A stretch of DNA of 64,000 nucleotides from Cronobacter malonaticus LMG 23826 (lineage in GTDB: Bacteria; Pseudomonadota; Gammaproteobacteria; Enterobacterales; Enterobacteriaceae), in the NCBI RefSeq assembly GCF_001277215.2, contig NZ_CP013940.1, positions 1,426,001 to 1,490,000 on the forward strand, given 5' to 3'. How positions within the stretch are numbered: position 1 is the first letter of the stretch; every line of letters begins with the position of its first letter. The notes beneath the pieces are model-generated. The model saw nothing but the letters and a program-made list of their open reading frames with translations, did no database searches and was not told the DNA's origin. The position numbers were made by a program, and so were the translations under genes. Positions 47,165 through 55,852 of the stretch are shown here, piece by piece.

Positions 47165-48873
47165 AGCTCGTTACTCATCCACTGGCGGATGACCAGCGCG
47201 ACCACGCGCGGATCGTTGTCTGACATTTCGCGGATACGCTGGCTCATTACTTCGGCGCTCAGGCGCTGGTTCGCGCGGCGCTGCTGCGTCTGTTCGTCTT
47301 TGCTCAGGCGAACTTCCACGGACTCTTCCACTTCTTTACGCTGCTGCTGCATTTCCTGAACGCGCTTCACTTCTTCAGCGCGGCGCTGGAACTGCGGACG
47401 AACCGCTTTACGCCACAGCAGCCAGGCGACAATCAGCACCACCAGCCAGCGGCCTGCGGACAGAAGCTGATCGATGAACGCTTGTTGCTTCCAGAACGGC
47501 AGTTCGCCACCGGATTCATCGCTCGCGGTAAACTGCGAGTTGACCACGTTCAGGGTATCGCCGCGCTTGTCGGAGTAGCCCATCGCTTCGCGGGTCAGGT
47601 CTTCAATCTGTTTCAGCTGCTCGGCGGTCAGCGCGAGCGGCTTACCGTTGCCAAGCTGACGGTAGTTCACGACTACCGCGACGGAGAGACGCTGCACGTC
47701 GCCCACGTTCATTTTGGTATGGCGAATGGTGCGATCCACTTCGTAGTTCGTGGTTTCATCACGCTGGCTGCTGTGCGGGCCGCTGCTCGCACCTGCCGTG
47801 CTGGTGCTCTGGGTACGCTGCGCGTTCTGACCATTCGCATTCTGACCGTTGGCGTTCTGAGCATTGTTCTGGCCGGCAGGCGCGTCAATCGGTGCGCTAT
47901 TCGCCGGTGCAGGCTGGTTAGAGAGCGCGCCCGGTACGCCGCCCGGATAAGCGCCACCCACCTGGTCGTTGGTGTTCAACTGACGAGAACGGACGGCCAT
48001 CTGCGACGGGTCGCTGTTCGGGCGGTACTGCTCTTCGGTCTGTTCTTTATTAGAGAAATCGATCTGCGCGGTAACCTGGGCATGGACGTTGCCGGTGCCG
48101 ACGATAGGCGCAAGGATAGATTCGATACGGCGCTGGATACGGCCTTCAACATCGGAGGCGTATTTGAGCTGCGCGTCGTTAAGGTCACGAGCGCCGGTGC
48201 CGGACTGCGTCAGCAGGCGACCGGTTTGATCGACCAGCGTCACGTTACCCGGCGGCAGGCCCGCGACGGCGCTGGACACCATGTGCACGATGGCGGCGAC
48301 CTGGCCATCATCGAGCGCGCGGCCCGGCTGCAGGTTAAGCGTGACCGACGCGGAAGGGGATTTCTGCTCGCGAACAAATAAAGAGGGCTTCGGCATGGCG
48401 AGGTGTACACGCGCATTCTTCACCGGACCTAACGTCTCGATGGTACGCGCCAGCTCGCCTTCCAGCGCGCGCTGGTAGTTAACCTGCTCGCTGAACTGGC
48501 TGATGCCGAATTTTTCCTGATCCATCAGCTCAAAGCCCACGGCGCCGCCTTTCGGCAGCCCCTGCTGGGCGAGACGCAGACGCAGATCGTATACCTTCTC
48601 GGCAGGCACCATGATAGAAGCGCCATTATCCGCGAAGTTGTAAGGAATGTTCATCTGAGTCAGCTGGGTGACGATAGCGCCGCCGTCCTGATCGCTCAGA
48701 TTGCTGTAAAGCACGCGGTACTCCGGCTGTTTTGCCCAGAGCACCAGAGCCACAATAATAGCCACCGCGGCGGCCCCGGCCACCATTAAGGGGATCTTCG
48801 GGTTTGCGCGTAAGCGGTTGAGCCACTCTACGGTTTTATTTTGTGGCGTTTGAGTTGAAGCTGCGGCAGTCAT
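47161..48873 (-). CDS. fliF: Flagellar MS-ring protein FliF
   Basis: A 570-residue membrane ring protein. Helices lie at about 27-47 and 455-473; between them are the ring-building motifs with [17 protein letters not shown] and [16 protein letters not shown]. The periplasmic linker at about 315-365 is low-complexity with QNANG repeats. The C-terminus binds FliG. First gene of the minus-strand operon, divergent from fliE across 230 bases. Confidence 0.96.
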   Translation of the reverse strand: MTAAASTQTPQNKTVEWLNRLRANPKIPLMVAGAAAVAIIVALVLWAKQPEYRVLYSNLSDQDGGAIVTQLTQMNIPYNFADNGASIMVPAEKVYDLRLRLAQQGLPKGGAVGFELMDQEKFGISQFSEQVNYQRALEGELARTIETLGPVKNARVHLAMPKPSLFVREQKSPSASVTLNLQPGRALDDGQVAAIVHMVSSAVAGLPPGNVTLVDQTGRLLTQSGTGARDLNDAQLKYASDVEGRIQRRIESILAPIVGTGNVHAQVTAQIDFSNKEQTEEQYRPNSDPSQMAVRSRQLNTNDQVGGAYPGGVPGALSNQPAPANSAPIDAPAGQNNAQNANGQNANGQNAQRTQSTSTAGASSGPHSSQRDETTNYEVDRTIRHTKMNVGDVQRLSVAVVVNYRQLGNGKPLALTAEQLKQIEDLTREAMGYSDKRGDTLNVVNSQFTASDESGGELPFWKQQAFIDQLLSAGRWLVVLIVAWLLWRKAVRPQFQRRAEEVKRVQEMQQQRKEVEESVEVRLSKDEQTQQRRANQRLSAEVMSQRIREMSDNDPRVVALVIRQWMSNEL

Positions 48874-49103
48874 TGCGCCCCTCTTGACTCAGCGTTGACA
48901 GAATAATGCGTGTTATGAAGCAAAACGGACTCCCGGGTCGGCAAGCACGACTAAAGTTCCACTTGGATGGCGAGGGTCATTATTGGCTGTCGCGCGTTTT
49001 TCTATGGGTCAAATAGGTTGGTTTTTTATCGTTATTTAGAGCCTTTATCCCATTGACAAAGTGTTACTCTGCACCCCGTTGAAAAATCATCCAGGGGTAA
49101 AAG

Positions 49104-49415
49104 ATGGCTATTCAGGGTATTGAAGGGGTACTCCAGCAGATGCAGGCCACCATGCAGGTGGCGCGCAATAATGCTGTTGAGACGCCGCCCTCCGTGAGTT
49201 TCGCCGGAGAGTTACAGGCCGCGCTTGGACGTATCAGCGATACGCAAAACGCCGCCCGCACTCAGGCGGAAAAATTCGCAATCGGCACGCCGGGCGTGGC
49301 GCTGAACGATGTGATGGTCGACCTGCAAAAATCGTCTATCTCGCTGCAGATGGGCATCCAGGTGCGCAATAAGCTGGTTGCGGCGTACCAGGACATTATG
49401 AATATGCAGGTTTGA
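49104..49415 (+). CDS. fliE: Flagellar hook-basal body protein FliE
   Basis: A 103-residue rod/MS-ring junction protein ([49 protein letters not shown]). It is monocistronic and divergent from fliF. The prophage integrase gene begins 32 bases after its stop, so the phage inserted directly downstream without damaging it. Confidence 0.96.
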   Translation: MAIQGIEGVLQQMQATMQVARNNAVETPPSVSFAGELQAALGRISDTQNAARTQAEKFAIGTPGVALNDVMVDLQKSSISLQMGIQVRNKLVAAYQDIMNMQV

Positions 49416-49447
49416 TAGGTTTAACTCGCTGATAAGTTTGAAATTAA

Positions 49448-50737
49448 CTAATCTGAGCCCATCACCTGGGGCATGGGTGGGGCAAAGTCAGATAATTTCT
49501 GGTTTAGCATGGTGATCTGTTCACGGTTGTTATCGGACATCCAGGAACCGTACACCTGATACACCATTTGCGAGTTAGCATGCCCCATCTGGTTTGCGAT
49601 AAAATTGGGGTTTGCTCCTGCTGTTAATGACCAGCATGCGTATGTATGGCGCGACTGGTAGGCTTTCCGATACCGGACGCCAGCGCGTCGCAGTGCCGCT
49701 TCCCAGCTCTGGTTTACTGAAGCCACAGCATAGTGATGGCCCGCTTTTCCGTTGGTGGCGCTCAGGGATGGATTGAAGACAAAAGTGCAAGGGTGGATGG
49801 TAGAGCGTCCGAATTCCCGCAGCTTAACTTCGATCTGATATTGCTTACCAAGACGTGTCATTTCTGCCTGGCGTTTCAGTACATCCAGTGCAGGCTTGAT
49901 CAGGTAAACGATCCTGTCTGTGCCAGCCTGAGTTTTCGGTAGCGTGAACTCTTTCATCATCGTGTGGTTTCTTCTAACCATCAGCGTTCCAGCCTTTAAA
50001 TCGATATCTTCCCAGGCCAGTCCGCAAAGCTCCCCATGTCTTAATCCGGTATATACAGCGAGCGACCAGAAGTTTTTTATCTGCAGATTGCCGCAGGCTT
50101 CGATCACCCTTGAAAACTCCTCCCGCGTTAGCGGATCTGGTTCAGGCTTTGCCTTTTTAAGGGGGGATATTCCCTCAAACGGGCTTTTCTCAATGTAACC
50201 ACCGCTAACGGCAAATCTGAAAATGCCATGCAGAACTGACATGTACGCGTTAACAGTTGGTACTGATCTGCCTTTAACCGGCTTTGTTTTTCCGGCTGAA
50301 AGGATCTGGTAGCCTGTCAGCAACTCTTTTCGCAGGTAAAGCAGAGCTTCAGTGTTAATCGCCGAAACCAATTTTTTTTCACCAATCATCGGGATCACAT
50401 TTTTTACGATTGAGTCGTAACGTCGCATGGCATTGGTTGTTATCTCCATACGTTTGAGGCCAAGCCATCTTTCAGCCAGCGCCCCGATGGTAATTTCTCT
50501 TTTGTTTACCCCAAATTTCTCCAGATTTGGCGAGTCAGGAAACTGATTCGCATAATCAAAGCAGCCCGTTTTGATAGCAAAACAAACAGAGGCCCGCAGA
50601 ACCCCGGCCACTTTGCGGTTTTTAGCGGTGTCAGGGACACCGAGGTTTTCCCTGACACGCTTTCCTTTATACAGAAACCATATGCGCAGCTTGCCGCCAT
50701 GGTTTTCTACACCCGTTGGGTAAGACGTATTACTCAT
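49448..50737 (-). CDS. int: Phage integrase (tyrosine recombinase)
   Basis: A 429-residue site-specific recombinase. N-terminal arm-binding part (GGKLRIWFLYKGKRVRENLG), SAM-like core-binding domain (about 100-210), and catalytic domain with Arg in YTGLRHGELCGL, the RHTYA box, GHANS and the Tyr in YQVYGSW. The start at 50737 follows GGGAGG; the longer frame is rejected. It lies next to the presumed attL, pointing to it. Confidence 0.93.
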   Translation of the reverse strand: MSNTSYPTGVENHGGKLRIWFLYKGKRVRENLGVPDTAKNRKVAGVLRASVCFAIKTGCFDYANQFPDSPNLEKFGVNKREITIGALAERWLGLKRMEITTNAMRRYDSIVKNVIPMIGEKKLVSAINTEALLYLRKELLTGYQILSAGKTKPVKGRSVPTVNAYMSVLHGIFRFAVSGGYIEKSPFEGISPLKKAKPEPDPLTREEFSRVIEACGNLQIKNFWSLAVYTGLRHGELCGLAWEDIDLKAGTLMVRRNHTMMKEFTLPKTQAGTDRIVYLIKPALDVLKRQAEMTRLGKQYQIEVKLREFGRSTIHPCTFVFNPSLSATNGKAGHHYAVASVNQSWEAALRRAGVRYRKAYQSRHTYACWSLTAGANPNFIANQMGHANSQMVYQVYGSWMSDNNREQITMLNQKLSDFAPPMPQVMGSD

Positions 50738-50771
50738 TGAAGCCTCCCAACGTCCAAGAGCGCACCATAGC

Positions 50772-51023
50772 TTAAGCCTTTCCAGACAAAACAGCACCAG
50801 GCTGTTTTGCAGCCTGTCGTTCAATCCACGCATTTATCGCTTCGCAGTTATAAACGCATTCGCTGTTTGGCTTCGGTTCACCATCTGGAGCGATATGAAG
50901 GTATTCCCGGCCCTGCATCCAGGATGTTTTGCGCGCTTTGGCGATCGTGCCGGGGCGGAGCCCGGTAACGGCGACGAGCTTATCTTCGGTGATCCATTTG
51001 TTTGGCGTTACCGCAGGTCGCAA
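50772..51023 (-). CDS. xis: Phage excisionase-like protein
   Basis: An 83-residue basic protein with a winged-helix start (NKWITEDKLVAVTGLRPGTIAKAR) and CEAINAWIERQ, as in excisionases encoded just upstream of such integrases. It would bend DNA at attR/attL for excision. The only start in frame is TTG 51023; ribosome-site support is weak. Confidence 0.8.
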   Translation of the reverse strand: MRPAVTPNKWITEDKLVAVTGLRPGTIAKARKTSWMQGREYLHIAPDGEPKPNSECVYNCEAINAWIERQAAKQPGAVLSGKA

Positions 51024-51166
51024 CTTATTGCGCTGCCGGTACCGGGCGGAGCCGGTCCGGTGCAGTACCGGTATGCAGTGAGAGTATCAGGCCACTGCGT
51101 GCCCGTCAGCTACCAGCTCGTTCAGCAGATGGTAGGGGAGTTTAACCGCCAGGCGGAGGCTTTCGC

Positions 51167-51334
51167 GTGCAGGAACTCAACAGACGATACCGCGACTGGC
51201 GGGGAACTGAAGTCCACGTCACCGGTTACGACCCAGAAAAACGACAGGTTATCTTCCGGCGCGCGGGTTACCCGCACGACTGCATGCAGCCTGTTGAGCG
51301 GTTCCGCGAGAAGTTCAAAAGGGTGGATGCATGA
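51167..51334 (+). CDS. DUF4222 small phage protein
   Basis: A 55-residue protein from GTG 51167 with AGGCGGAGG upstream. NRRYRDWRGTEVHVTGYDPE and VIFRRAGYPHDCMQPVERF fit DUF4222, a small protein common in early regions of lambdoid phages. Its TGA overlaps the ATG of the replication gene (ATGA). Function unknown. Confidence 0.8.
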   Translation: MQELNRRYRDWRGTEVHVTGYDPEKRQVIFRRAGYPHDCMQPVERFREKFKRVDA

Positions 51335-52227
51335 GCGTTAAGTTATCAGCGTACGTGTGGGATGGCTGCGCGAGTGCCGGAATCAAAGGCACGAAGCTGC
51401 TGATCCTGGCGCGCCTGGCTGATTTCTCCAGCGATGAAGGTATCAGCTGGCCCAGCGTCGACACCATCGCGCGCCAGATTGGCGCCGGTCGCAGCACCGT
51501 AATTACCGCAGTTGGTGAGCTTGAGCGTGACGGATGGCTGACCCGTAAAGAACGCCGTCAGGGCCAGCGCAGTGGTACCAACATCTACACGCTGAACGTG
51601 CCGCGCCTGCGCCAGGCGGCTGCCGGTGCTTATTCTCAGGGTCCGGTTTCTGAACATTCAGAATCTGGACGTTCAGAATCTGAAGGTTCAGAAGCTGGAC
51701 GTCCAGAATCTGAACGTCCGGAAAACCGCAAAAACAGCGCTTCTCAGGGTCCAGAATCTGGACACGATCCGTCAGTAACTTCAAAACAAGAACCATCAGA
51801 TAAAAAACCTTCTTGTCAGGTTGCCGGGCAACCCGACGCTGAGCAGCTGATCACCGATAAAGCGATTGCTGTGCTGAAGCACCTGAATCTGGTCACCGGC
51901 GCGCGTTACCAGAACTCGAAATCCTCACTGGAGAACATCCGGGCCCGGCTGCGCGAAGGGCATTCCGTGGAAGACCTGCAGCTCGTGGTCGACTACAAAC
52001 ACGAGCACTGGCACGACACGGAAATGTACGACTACATGCGCCCGCAGACGCTGTTCGTCCCGGGCAAGCTTGAAGGCTACCTGCTGAGCGCCACCCGCTG
52101 GAAAGAGCGCGGACGCCCGTCCCGCCAGCAGTGGAAGCAGCGCAGTGTGCAGCGTGACAACAGCGCATTTAAAGCCAGCTATGCCGGTGTTGATTACAGC
52201 CAGGTTCCGGAGGGGTTCAGATCATGA
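51331..52227 (+). CDS. Phage replication protein (HTH plus conserved phage C-terminal domain)
   Basis: A 298-residue protein in the position of lambda O. Residues about 1-95 form a winged helix (KGTKLLILARLADFSSDEG, WPSVDTIARQIGAGRSTVI). A Ser/Glu-rich linker (about 105-140) is encoded by tandem repeats. The C-terminal domain (LKHLNLVTGARYQNSKSSLE, RPQTLFVPGKLEGYL) is the conserved domain of phage replication proteins (Phg_2220_C). It should bind the phage origin, which I place in its own linker DNA. Confidence 0.85.
   Translation: MSVKLSAYVWDGCASAGIKGTKLLILARLADFSSDEGISWPSVDTIARQIGAGRSTVITAVGELERDGWLTRKERRQGQRSGTNIYTLNVPRLRQAAAGAYSQGPVSEHSESGRSESEGSEAGRPESERPENRKNSASQGPESGHDPSVTSKQEPSDKKPSCQVAGQPDAEQLITDKAIAVLKHLNLVTGARYQNSKSSLENIRARLREGHSVEDLQLVVDYKHEHWHDTEMYDYMRPQTLFVPGKLEGYLLSATRWKERGRPSRQQWKQRSVQRDNSAFKASYAGVDYSQVPEGFRS
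51657..51716 (+). repeat. Four tandem 15-bp iteron-like repeats inside the replication gene
   Basis: Units TTCAGAATCTGGACG, TTCAGAATCTGAAGG, TTCAGAAGCTGGACG and TCCAGAATCTGAACG follow without gaps. A further related copy, GTCCAGAATCTGGACA, lies at 51750-51765. Each unit is a near palindrome around CAGAATCTG. Lambda carries its origin iterons inside O in the same way, so this is the likely phage origin. Confidence 0.7.
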
Positions 52228-52460
52228 AAAACGAGAAGCTGAAACACGAGGTTTTTGAAGAGCTGGCCTGCCAGCTGGAAAGACAGCATCTGTGGCGCCG
52301 CGCCGCGCATGTTTACCTGGCTGCGTTCGATGCTTCGAAGAGTAACCGGGACCGCGAACGGCTGGCGAAGAAGCGAACCCAGTGCCTGAAGATGAGTAAC
52401 CGCGTTGGTTACGTGGAAGGCCGTTGCTATCTGGCCGGTAACTATGTGGGGGAACTGTGA
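52224..52460 (+). CDS. PerC-family transcriptional regulator-like protein
   Basis: A 78-residue protein. ELACQLERQHLWRRAAHVYLA is the PerC-type helical core; NRDRERLAKKRTQCL is a basic C-terminal helix. PerC-like proteins from prophages can regulate host virulence genes in E. coli. It overlaps both neighbours by 4 bases, in the early operon. Confidence 0.75.
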   Translation: MKNEKLKHEVFEELACQLERQHLWRRAAHVYLAAFDASKSNRDRERLAKKRTQCLKMSNRVGYVEGRCYLAGNYVGEL

Positions 52461-53638
52461 TGCACGCGTTGAATACTTATAACCAGGCGCTGGCGGCGCT
52501 GCGCAGCAAACCGGCTCACGAACTTAAGGAAGTCGGCGATCAGTGGCGCACGCCGGACAATATTTTCTGGGGCATCAACGCCATGTTCGGCCCGCTCGTA
52601 CTGGACCTGTTCTCTGATGGCGAGAACGCCAAATGTGAGGCTTATTACACAGCGGAAGATAACGCGCTGACGCAGGACTGGTCCGCGCGTCTGGCCGAGC
52701 TCAACGGCGCCGCGTTCGGCAACCCGCCGTACAGTCGCGCGTCCAGGCACGACGGTCAGTACATCACCGGCATGCGCTACATCATGCAGCACGCCAGCGA
52801 GATGCGGGAAAAAGGCGGGCGGTACGTCTTTTTGATTAAAGCGGCCACCAGCGAGGTCTGGTGGCCGGAAGACGCGGATCACATCGCCTTTATCCGTGGC
52901 CGCATCGGTTTCGATCTTCCGTCCTGGTTTGTACCTAAAGACGAAAAGCAGATCCCGTCCGGCGCGTTTTTTGCGGGTGCCATTGCGGTATTCGATAGGA
53001 CCTGGCGCGGCCCGGCAATGAGTTACATCAGCCGCGACGAGCTGGAAGCGCACGGCGACGCGTTTATTGCACAGATACGCCGTCAGGCTGAACGCCTTCT
53101 GATGAGTAACCGCCTGGAACCTGATGAGGATGAAACAGATCCGCATTCAGAAACTGAGCCGCAACTGCAGGCTGCTGAAACAGAGTTGCCACTGACAGCA
53201 GCCGACATCCTGGAACGAAGCGGCGTTGAGGTATGGGCCTGTGCTTGCGCGGCGTTCGGCAGCAAAGAGGCGTATGCGTTCCATGAATCCCGCTTTGCTC
53301 ACAGCTGGGCCGCGGACTCCGTAGAAAGCCCGATGCTGGTGACGGTGACCGCAGACGTCATTTCGCGCGCGCAGTCGCTGATTAAAGAGCATCACAACGG
53401 CGTCAAGCTGCGTGCTTTTATGGCCCTCAATGATTTTGTTTTTCAGGACGATGCGGAGCGGAAAGACATGCACGAACGGCTTGCGACGGTCGCTCGCGAA
53501 GCTGAAGAGCAGCATGGCCTGGCGATGGATGAGTTTCTGCTGGTTGTCGGGGCAATTGACACCACGCACTGGCGGAACATTCGGCAGCTTAGAGCCTCCA
53601 TTCGCGAAATGGCTGGCGCGCGGGAGAAAGCGGCATGA
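52457..53638 (+). CDS. Phage Dam-type N6-adenine methyltransferase
   Basis: A 393-residue protein. Residues 1-200 are the phage DNA N-6-adenine-methyltransferase domain: GDQWRTPDNIFWGINAMFG, LDLFSDGENAKCEAYYT, and catalytic FGNPPYSR (N-P-P-Y). Residues about 200-393 are an extra region with acidic linker (EPDEDETDPHSETE) and a helical domain with two Ala-rich blocks, not part of the enzyme. Such enzymes protect phage DNA from restriction. It overlaps the previous and next genes by 4 bases. Confidence 0.88.
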   Translation: MMHALNTYNQALAALRSKPAHELKEVGDQWRTPDNIFWGINAMFGPLVLDLFSDGENAKCEAYYTAEDNALTQDWSARLAELNGAAFGNPPYSRASRHDGQYITGMRYIMQHASEMREKGGRYVFLIKAATSEVWWPEDADHIAFIRGRIGFDLPSWFVPKDEKQIPSGAFFAGAIAVFDRTWRGPAMSYISRDELEAHGDAFIAQIRRQAERLLMSNRLEPDEDETDPHSETEPQLQAAETELPLTAADILERSGVEVWACACAAFGSKEAYAFHESRFAHSWAADSVESPMLVTVTADVISRAQSLIKEHHNGVKLRAFMALNDFVFQDDAERKDMHERLATVAREAEEQHGLAMDEFLLVVGAIDTTHWRNIRQLRASIREMAGAREKAA

Positions 53639-53964
53639 ATTCCACCTCTGCTTTGACCGCCCGCCAGCAGGAGGTGCTGAATATGCTCGCGGATTTCCAG
53701 AGACGAAACGGTTACCCGCCGACGCAGAAAGAAGTGGCCCAGCTTATGGGGGCCGCTTCACCCAACGCTGCGACCGATATGCTGCGTAAGCTGGAGAAGA
53801 AAGGCGCCATATCGTTATCAAAAGGCGTCGCCCGCGGCATCACCATCAACGGCAGGGCCAAAGAAGATGAGGCAGTTACTTTGCTGCGCGCGATGGTTGC
53901 TGGTGATGAGAACGCGAAAGCTAAGGCTGTATTGTTTCTTGAAAGGCTGAGGAGGATATCTTGA
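53635..53964 (+). CDS. LexA-type winged-helix protein without protease domain
   Basis: A 109-residue protein. Residues 5-65 match the LexA N-terminal DNA-binding domain (LTARQQEVLNMLADFQRRNG, YPPTQKEVAQLMG, AATDMLRKLEKKGAI). There is no cleavage site or Ser/Lys protease dyad, so RecA-stimulated self-cleavage is not possible. It may compete with host LexA or act as a plain phage regulator. Overlaps both neighbours. Confidence 0.82.
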   Translation: MNSTSALTARQQEVLNMLADFQRRNGYPPTQKEVAQLMGAASPNAATDMLRKLEKKGAISLSKGVARGITINGRAKEDEAVTLLRAMVAGDENAKAKAVLFLERLRRIS

Positions 53965-54716
53965 TCCATTATCACGGTGGACCAATCACTCCTGATACCT
54001 GCGCCATTCGCGCATGGAAAGGAAGGCATGCCTTTGTCTCGTTTGCACATCCGGGCCAAATAAACCTTGTATCTGAATATTGCCAGTCATTCGCGCTGGA
54101 CAATGGTGCATTCACTGCATGGAAGGCTGCAGGACGTAACAAAATCGACTGGCGAGATTATTACGAATTTGTAGCACGCTGGAAAAATCATCCCGGTTTC
54201 GATTTTGCAATCATCCCGGACGTGATCGATGGTGGTGAAGCTGAGAATGAGGCTTTACTCAATGAATGGCCACATGGTGCCTTTTTCGGGGTTCCTGTTT
54301 GGCACATGAACGAGAGCGATGATCGCTTTATTCGCCTCTGCAAACACTATCCGCGGGTGGCAATTGGTAGTTGCGGAGAATATGACGTTAAAAGTCCGAA
54401 TCTGGCTGTGGCACGCATAAAAGACCTCATACGTCATATAACGGATGATTTCGGACAACCAGTAACGAAACTGCACGGCTTGCGCATGCTGAACCCGCTC
54501 ATTTTTACAAAGCTACCACTTGCCAGTGCCGACAGCACAAACGTTGCAAGGAATATTGGGATTGATAAAGCCTGGTCAGGAGCCTACGCGCCAGCTTCCA
54601 AAGAAACCAGAGCCGCTGTGCTTGTTGAACGTATCGAATCCTTTAACAGTCCCGGCTCACTCAGCTATTGCGAGCAGAGGGATAAGCTTGTAATGCAGCT
54701 GCAATTAGCGGTTTAG
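53961..54716 (+). CDS. Uncharacterised phage protein, possibly tRNA-guanine transglycosylase-like
   Basis: A 251-residue soluble protein starting at TTG in a 4-base overlap with the gene upstream. SFALDNGAFTAWKAAG, FDFAIIPDVIDGGEAEN, GVPVWHMNESDDRFI and VAIGSCGEYDV form a pattern of strand-loop motifs that resembles the TGT/DpdA TIM-barrel group, in which phages use relatives to insert 7-deazaguanine into DNA. The similarity is from memory and not strong; no preQ0 synthesis genes are seen nearby. Less GC-rich than the adjacent genes. Confidence 0.6.
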   Translation: MIHYHGGPITPDTCAIRAWKGRHAFVSFAHPGQINLVSEYCQSFALDNGAFTAWKAAGRNKIDWRDYYEFVARWKNHPGFDFAIIPDVIDGGEAENEALLNEWPHGAFFGVPVWHMNESDDRFIRLCKHYPRVAIGSCGEYDVKSPNLAVARIKDLIRHITDDFGQPVTKLHGLRMLNPLIFTKLPLASADSTNVARNIGIDKAWSGAYAPASKETRAAVLVERIESFNSPGSLSYCEQRDKLVMQLQLAV

Positions 54717-54724
54717 GGAGGGTT

Positions 54725-55114
54725 ATGAATATGAAACTCATCCTGCCATTCCCTCCCAGTGTTAACAGCTACTGGCGCGCCCCGACTAAGGGGCCGCTAA
54801 AAGGCCGTCACCTTGTCAGCGCCGACGGGCGCAAATATCAGAGCAATGCCGCAGCGGCAGTTGTTGAGCAACTGCGGCGCATACCCAGGCCTGTCACCAG
54901 CCTGCTGGCGGTGGAGGTGGTGCTTTATCCGCCTGACCGGAAACGCCGCGATCTGGATAACTATCTGAAGGCACTTTTCGATGCGCTGACGCTGGCCCAT
55001 GTCTGGGAGGACGACAGCCAGGTGAAAAAGATGCTGGTGGAATGGGGCCCGGTAACCAGCAAAGGGAAGGTGGAAATAACGATCAGTAACTTTGTGGCGG
55101 GTGCAGCCGCCTGA
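54725..55114 (+). CDS. rusA: RusA-family Holliday junction resolvase
   Basis: A 129-residue nuclease. LPFPPSVNSYWR, the acidic RRDLDNYLKALFDAL (two catalytic Asp) and WEDDSQVKKM (third Asp) define RusA. It resolves four-way junctions in phage recombination. ATG 54725 has a GGGAGGG site; an in-frame ATG six bases later is also possible. Confidence 0.92.
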   Translation: MNMKLILPFPPSVNSYWRAPTKGPLKGRHLVSADGRKYQSNAAAAVVEQLRRIPRPVTSLLAVEVVLYPPDRKRRDLDNYLKALFDALTLAHVWEDDSQVKKMLVEWGPVTSKGKVEITISNFVAGAAA

Positions 55115-55129
55115 CAGATGGAGAAACCT

Positions 55130-55297
55130 ATGAACCAGACACACCCGATTTCATTTTGCCCTAAGCATCATGCGGCGCTGGCAGGTCAGGAGCTTTTTAT
55201 GTCCAGCCGGGAAATAGCCTCGCTTGTAGGTTCACGTCATACCGACGTATGCACCGCCATTGAGCGGTTAATAAAGAAGAGCGTCATTGATGGGTAG
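55130..55297 (+). CDS. Small phage protein, Rha-like N-terminal helix only
   Basis: A 55-residue protein with GGAGAAACCT before its ATG. FMSSREIASLVGSRHTDVCTAIERL resembles the first DNA-binding helices of Rha/antirepressor family proteins, which are normally 150 or more residues. It is therefore a truncated regulator or an independent small one. It precedes Q by 5 bases. Confidence 0.6.
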   Translation: MNQTHPISFCPKHHAALAGQELFMSSREIASLVGSRHTDVCTAIERLIKKSVIDG

Positions 55298-55302
55298 AGG
55301 AA

Positions 55303-55626
55303 GTGGAAGAACTCTGTAATCACTGCGGTGGTAAAGGGGTTATCAGTACGGCCTGCCGGGACTGCTCGGGACGGGGAACGGCGCTTGACCGTAAGCGTAC
55401 CGAGTTACACGGCGTGCCGGTGCAAAAGCTGTGTGAACGATGTGGCGGTAAAGGGTTTGCACGTCTTCCCACCACTCTGGCGCGCCGTCAGGTGCAGGTG
55501 CTGGTGCCTGATATGACCGATTACCAGTGGTACAGCGGGTTTGCTGACGTCATTAATCTGCTGGTGACGAAATGCTGGCAGGAAGAAGCATTCGCGGAAA
55601 AAATGCTGCGAGAAGTCACACGTTAG
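55303..55626 (+). CDS. Q-type late antitermination protein
   Basis: A 107-residue protein from GTG 55303 with AGAGGA upstream. Two zinc-finger pairs, CNHCGGKG/CRDCSGRG and CERCGGKGF, resemble the DnaJ-like finger of the AntitermQ family. The C-terminal half has DYQWYSGFADVINLLVTKCWQEE. It should let RNA polymerase pass the terminator at 55724 into lysis and structural genes. Confidence 0.85.
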   Translation: MEELCNHCGGKGVISTACRDCSGRGTALDRKRTELHGVPVQKLCERCGGKGFARLPTTLARRQVQVLVPDMTDYQWYSGFADVINLLVTKCWQEEAFAEKMLREVTR

Positions 55627-55723
55627 AAGCCTGATTAAACATTTTAGCGACACGATGCTTGCTAAATTCAAAAAAATTGGGTAGGATTTTTCTAACGATG
55701 GGCGTTGTATATCTACCGTTCAG

Positions 55724-55746
55724 AACCCGCCATTGAGCGGGTTTTA
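55724..55746 (+). terminator. Late-operon terminator (tR'-like)
   Basis: AACCCGC, loop CATTGA, GCGGGTT, then TTAAATTTT. It is about 100 bases after Q, where lambda has tR'; the late promoter should lie between. Confidence 0.7.
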
Positions 55747-55852
55747 AATTTTGTAGCGTAAACTTAGCTTCGATCAAAAATTCAGCTCTATAACATTCAA
55801 ACTTTTCGAGGGTAATGAGATGCTACTATCTCCCCAAGCAACAGAGTGAAGA

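Noticed and set aside
48940..49000. TAAAGTTC as a possible sigma-28 -35 element near fliE
   Set aside because: The sequence at the expected -10 position does not match GCCGATAA, so I do not call a promoter.
50895..51341. 148-codon plus-strand frame over xis and the DUF4222 gene
   Set aside because: It crosses xis antisense and DUF4222 in another frame, and both of these have better support.
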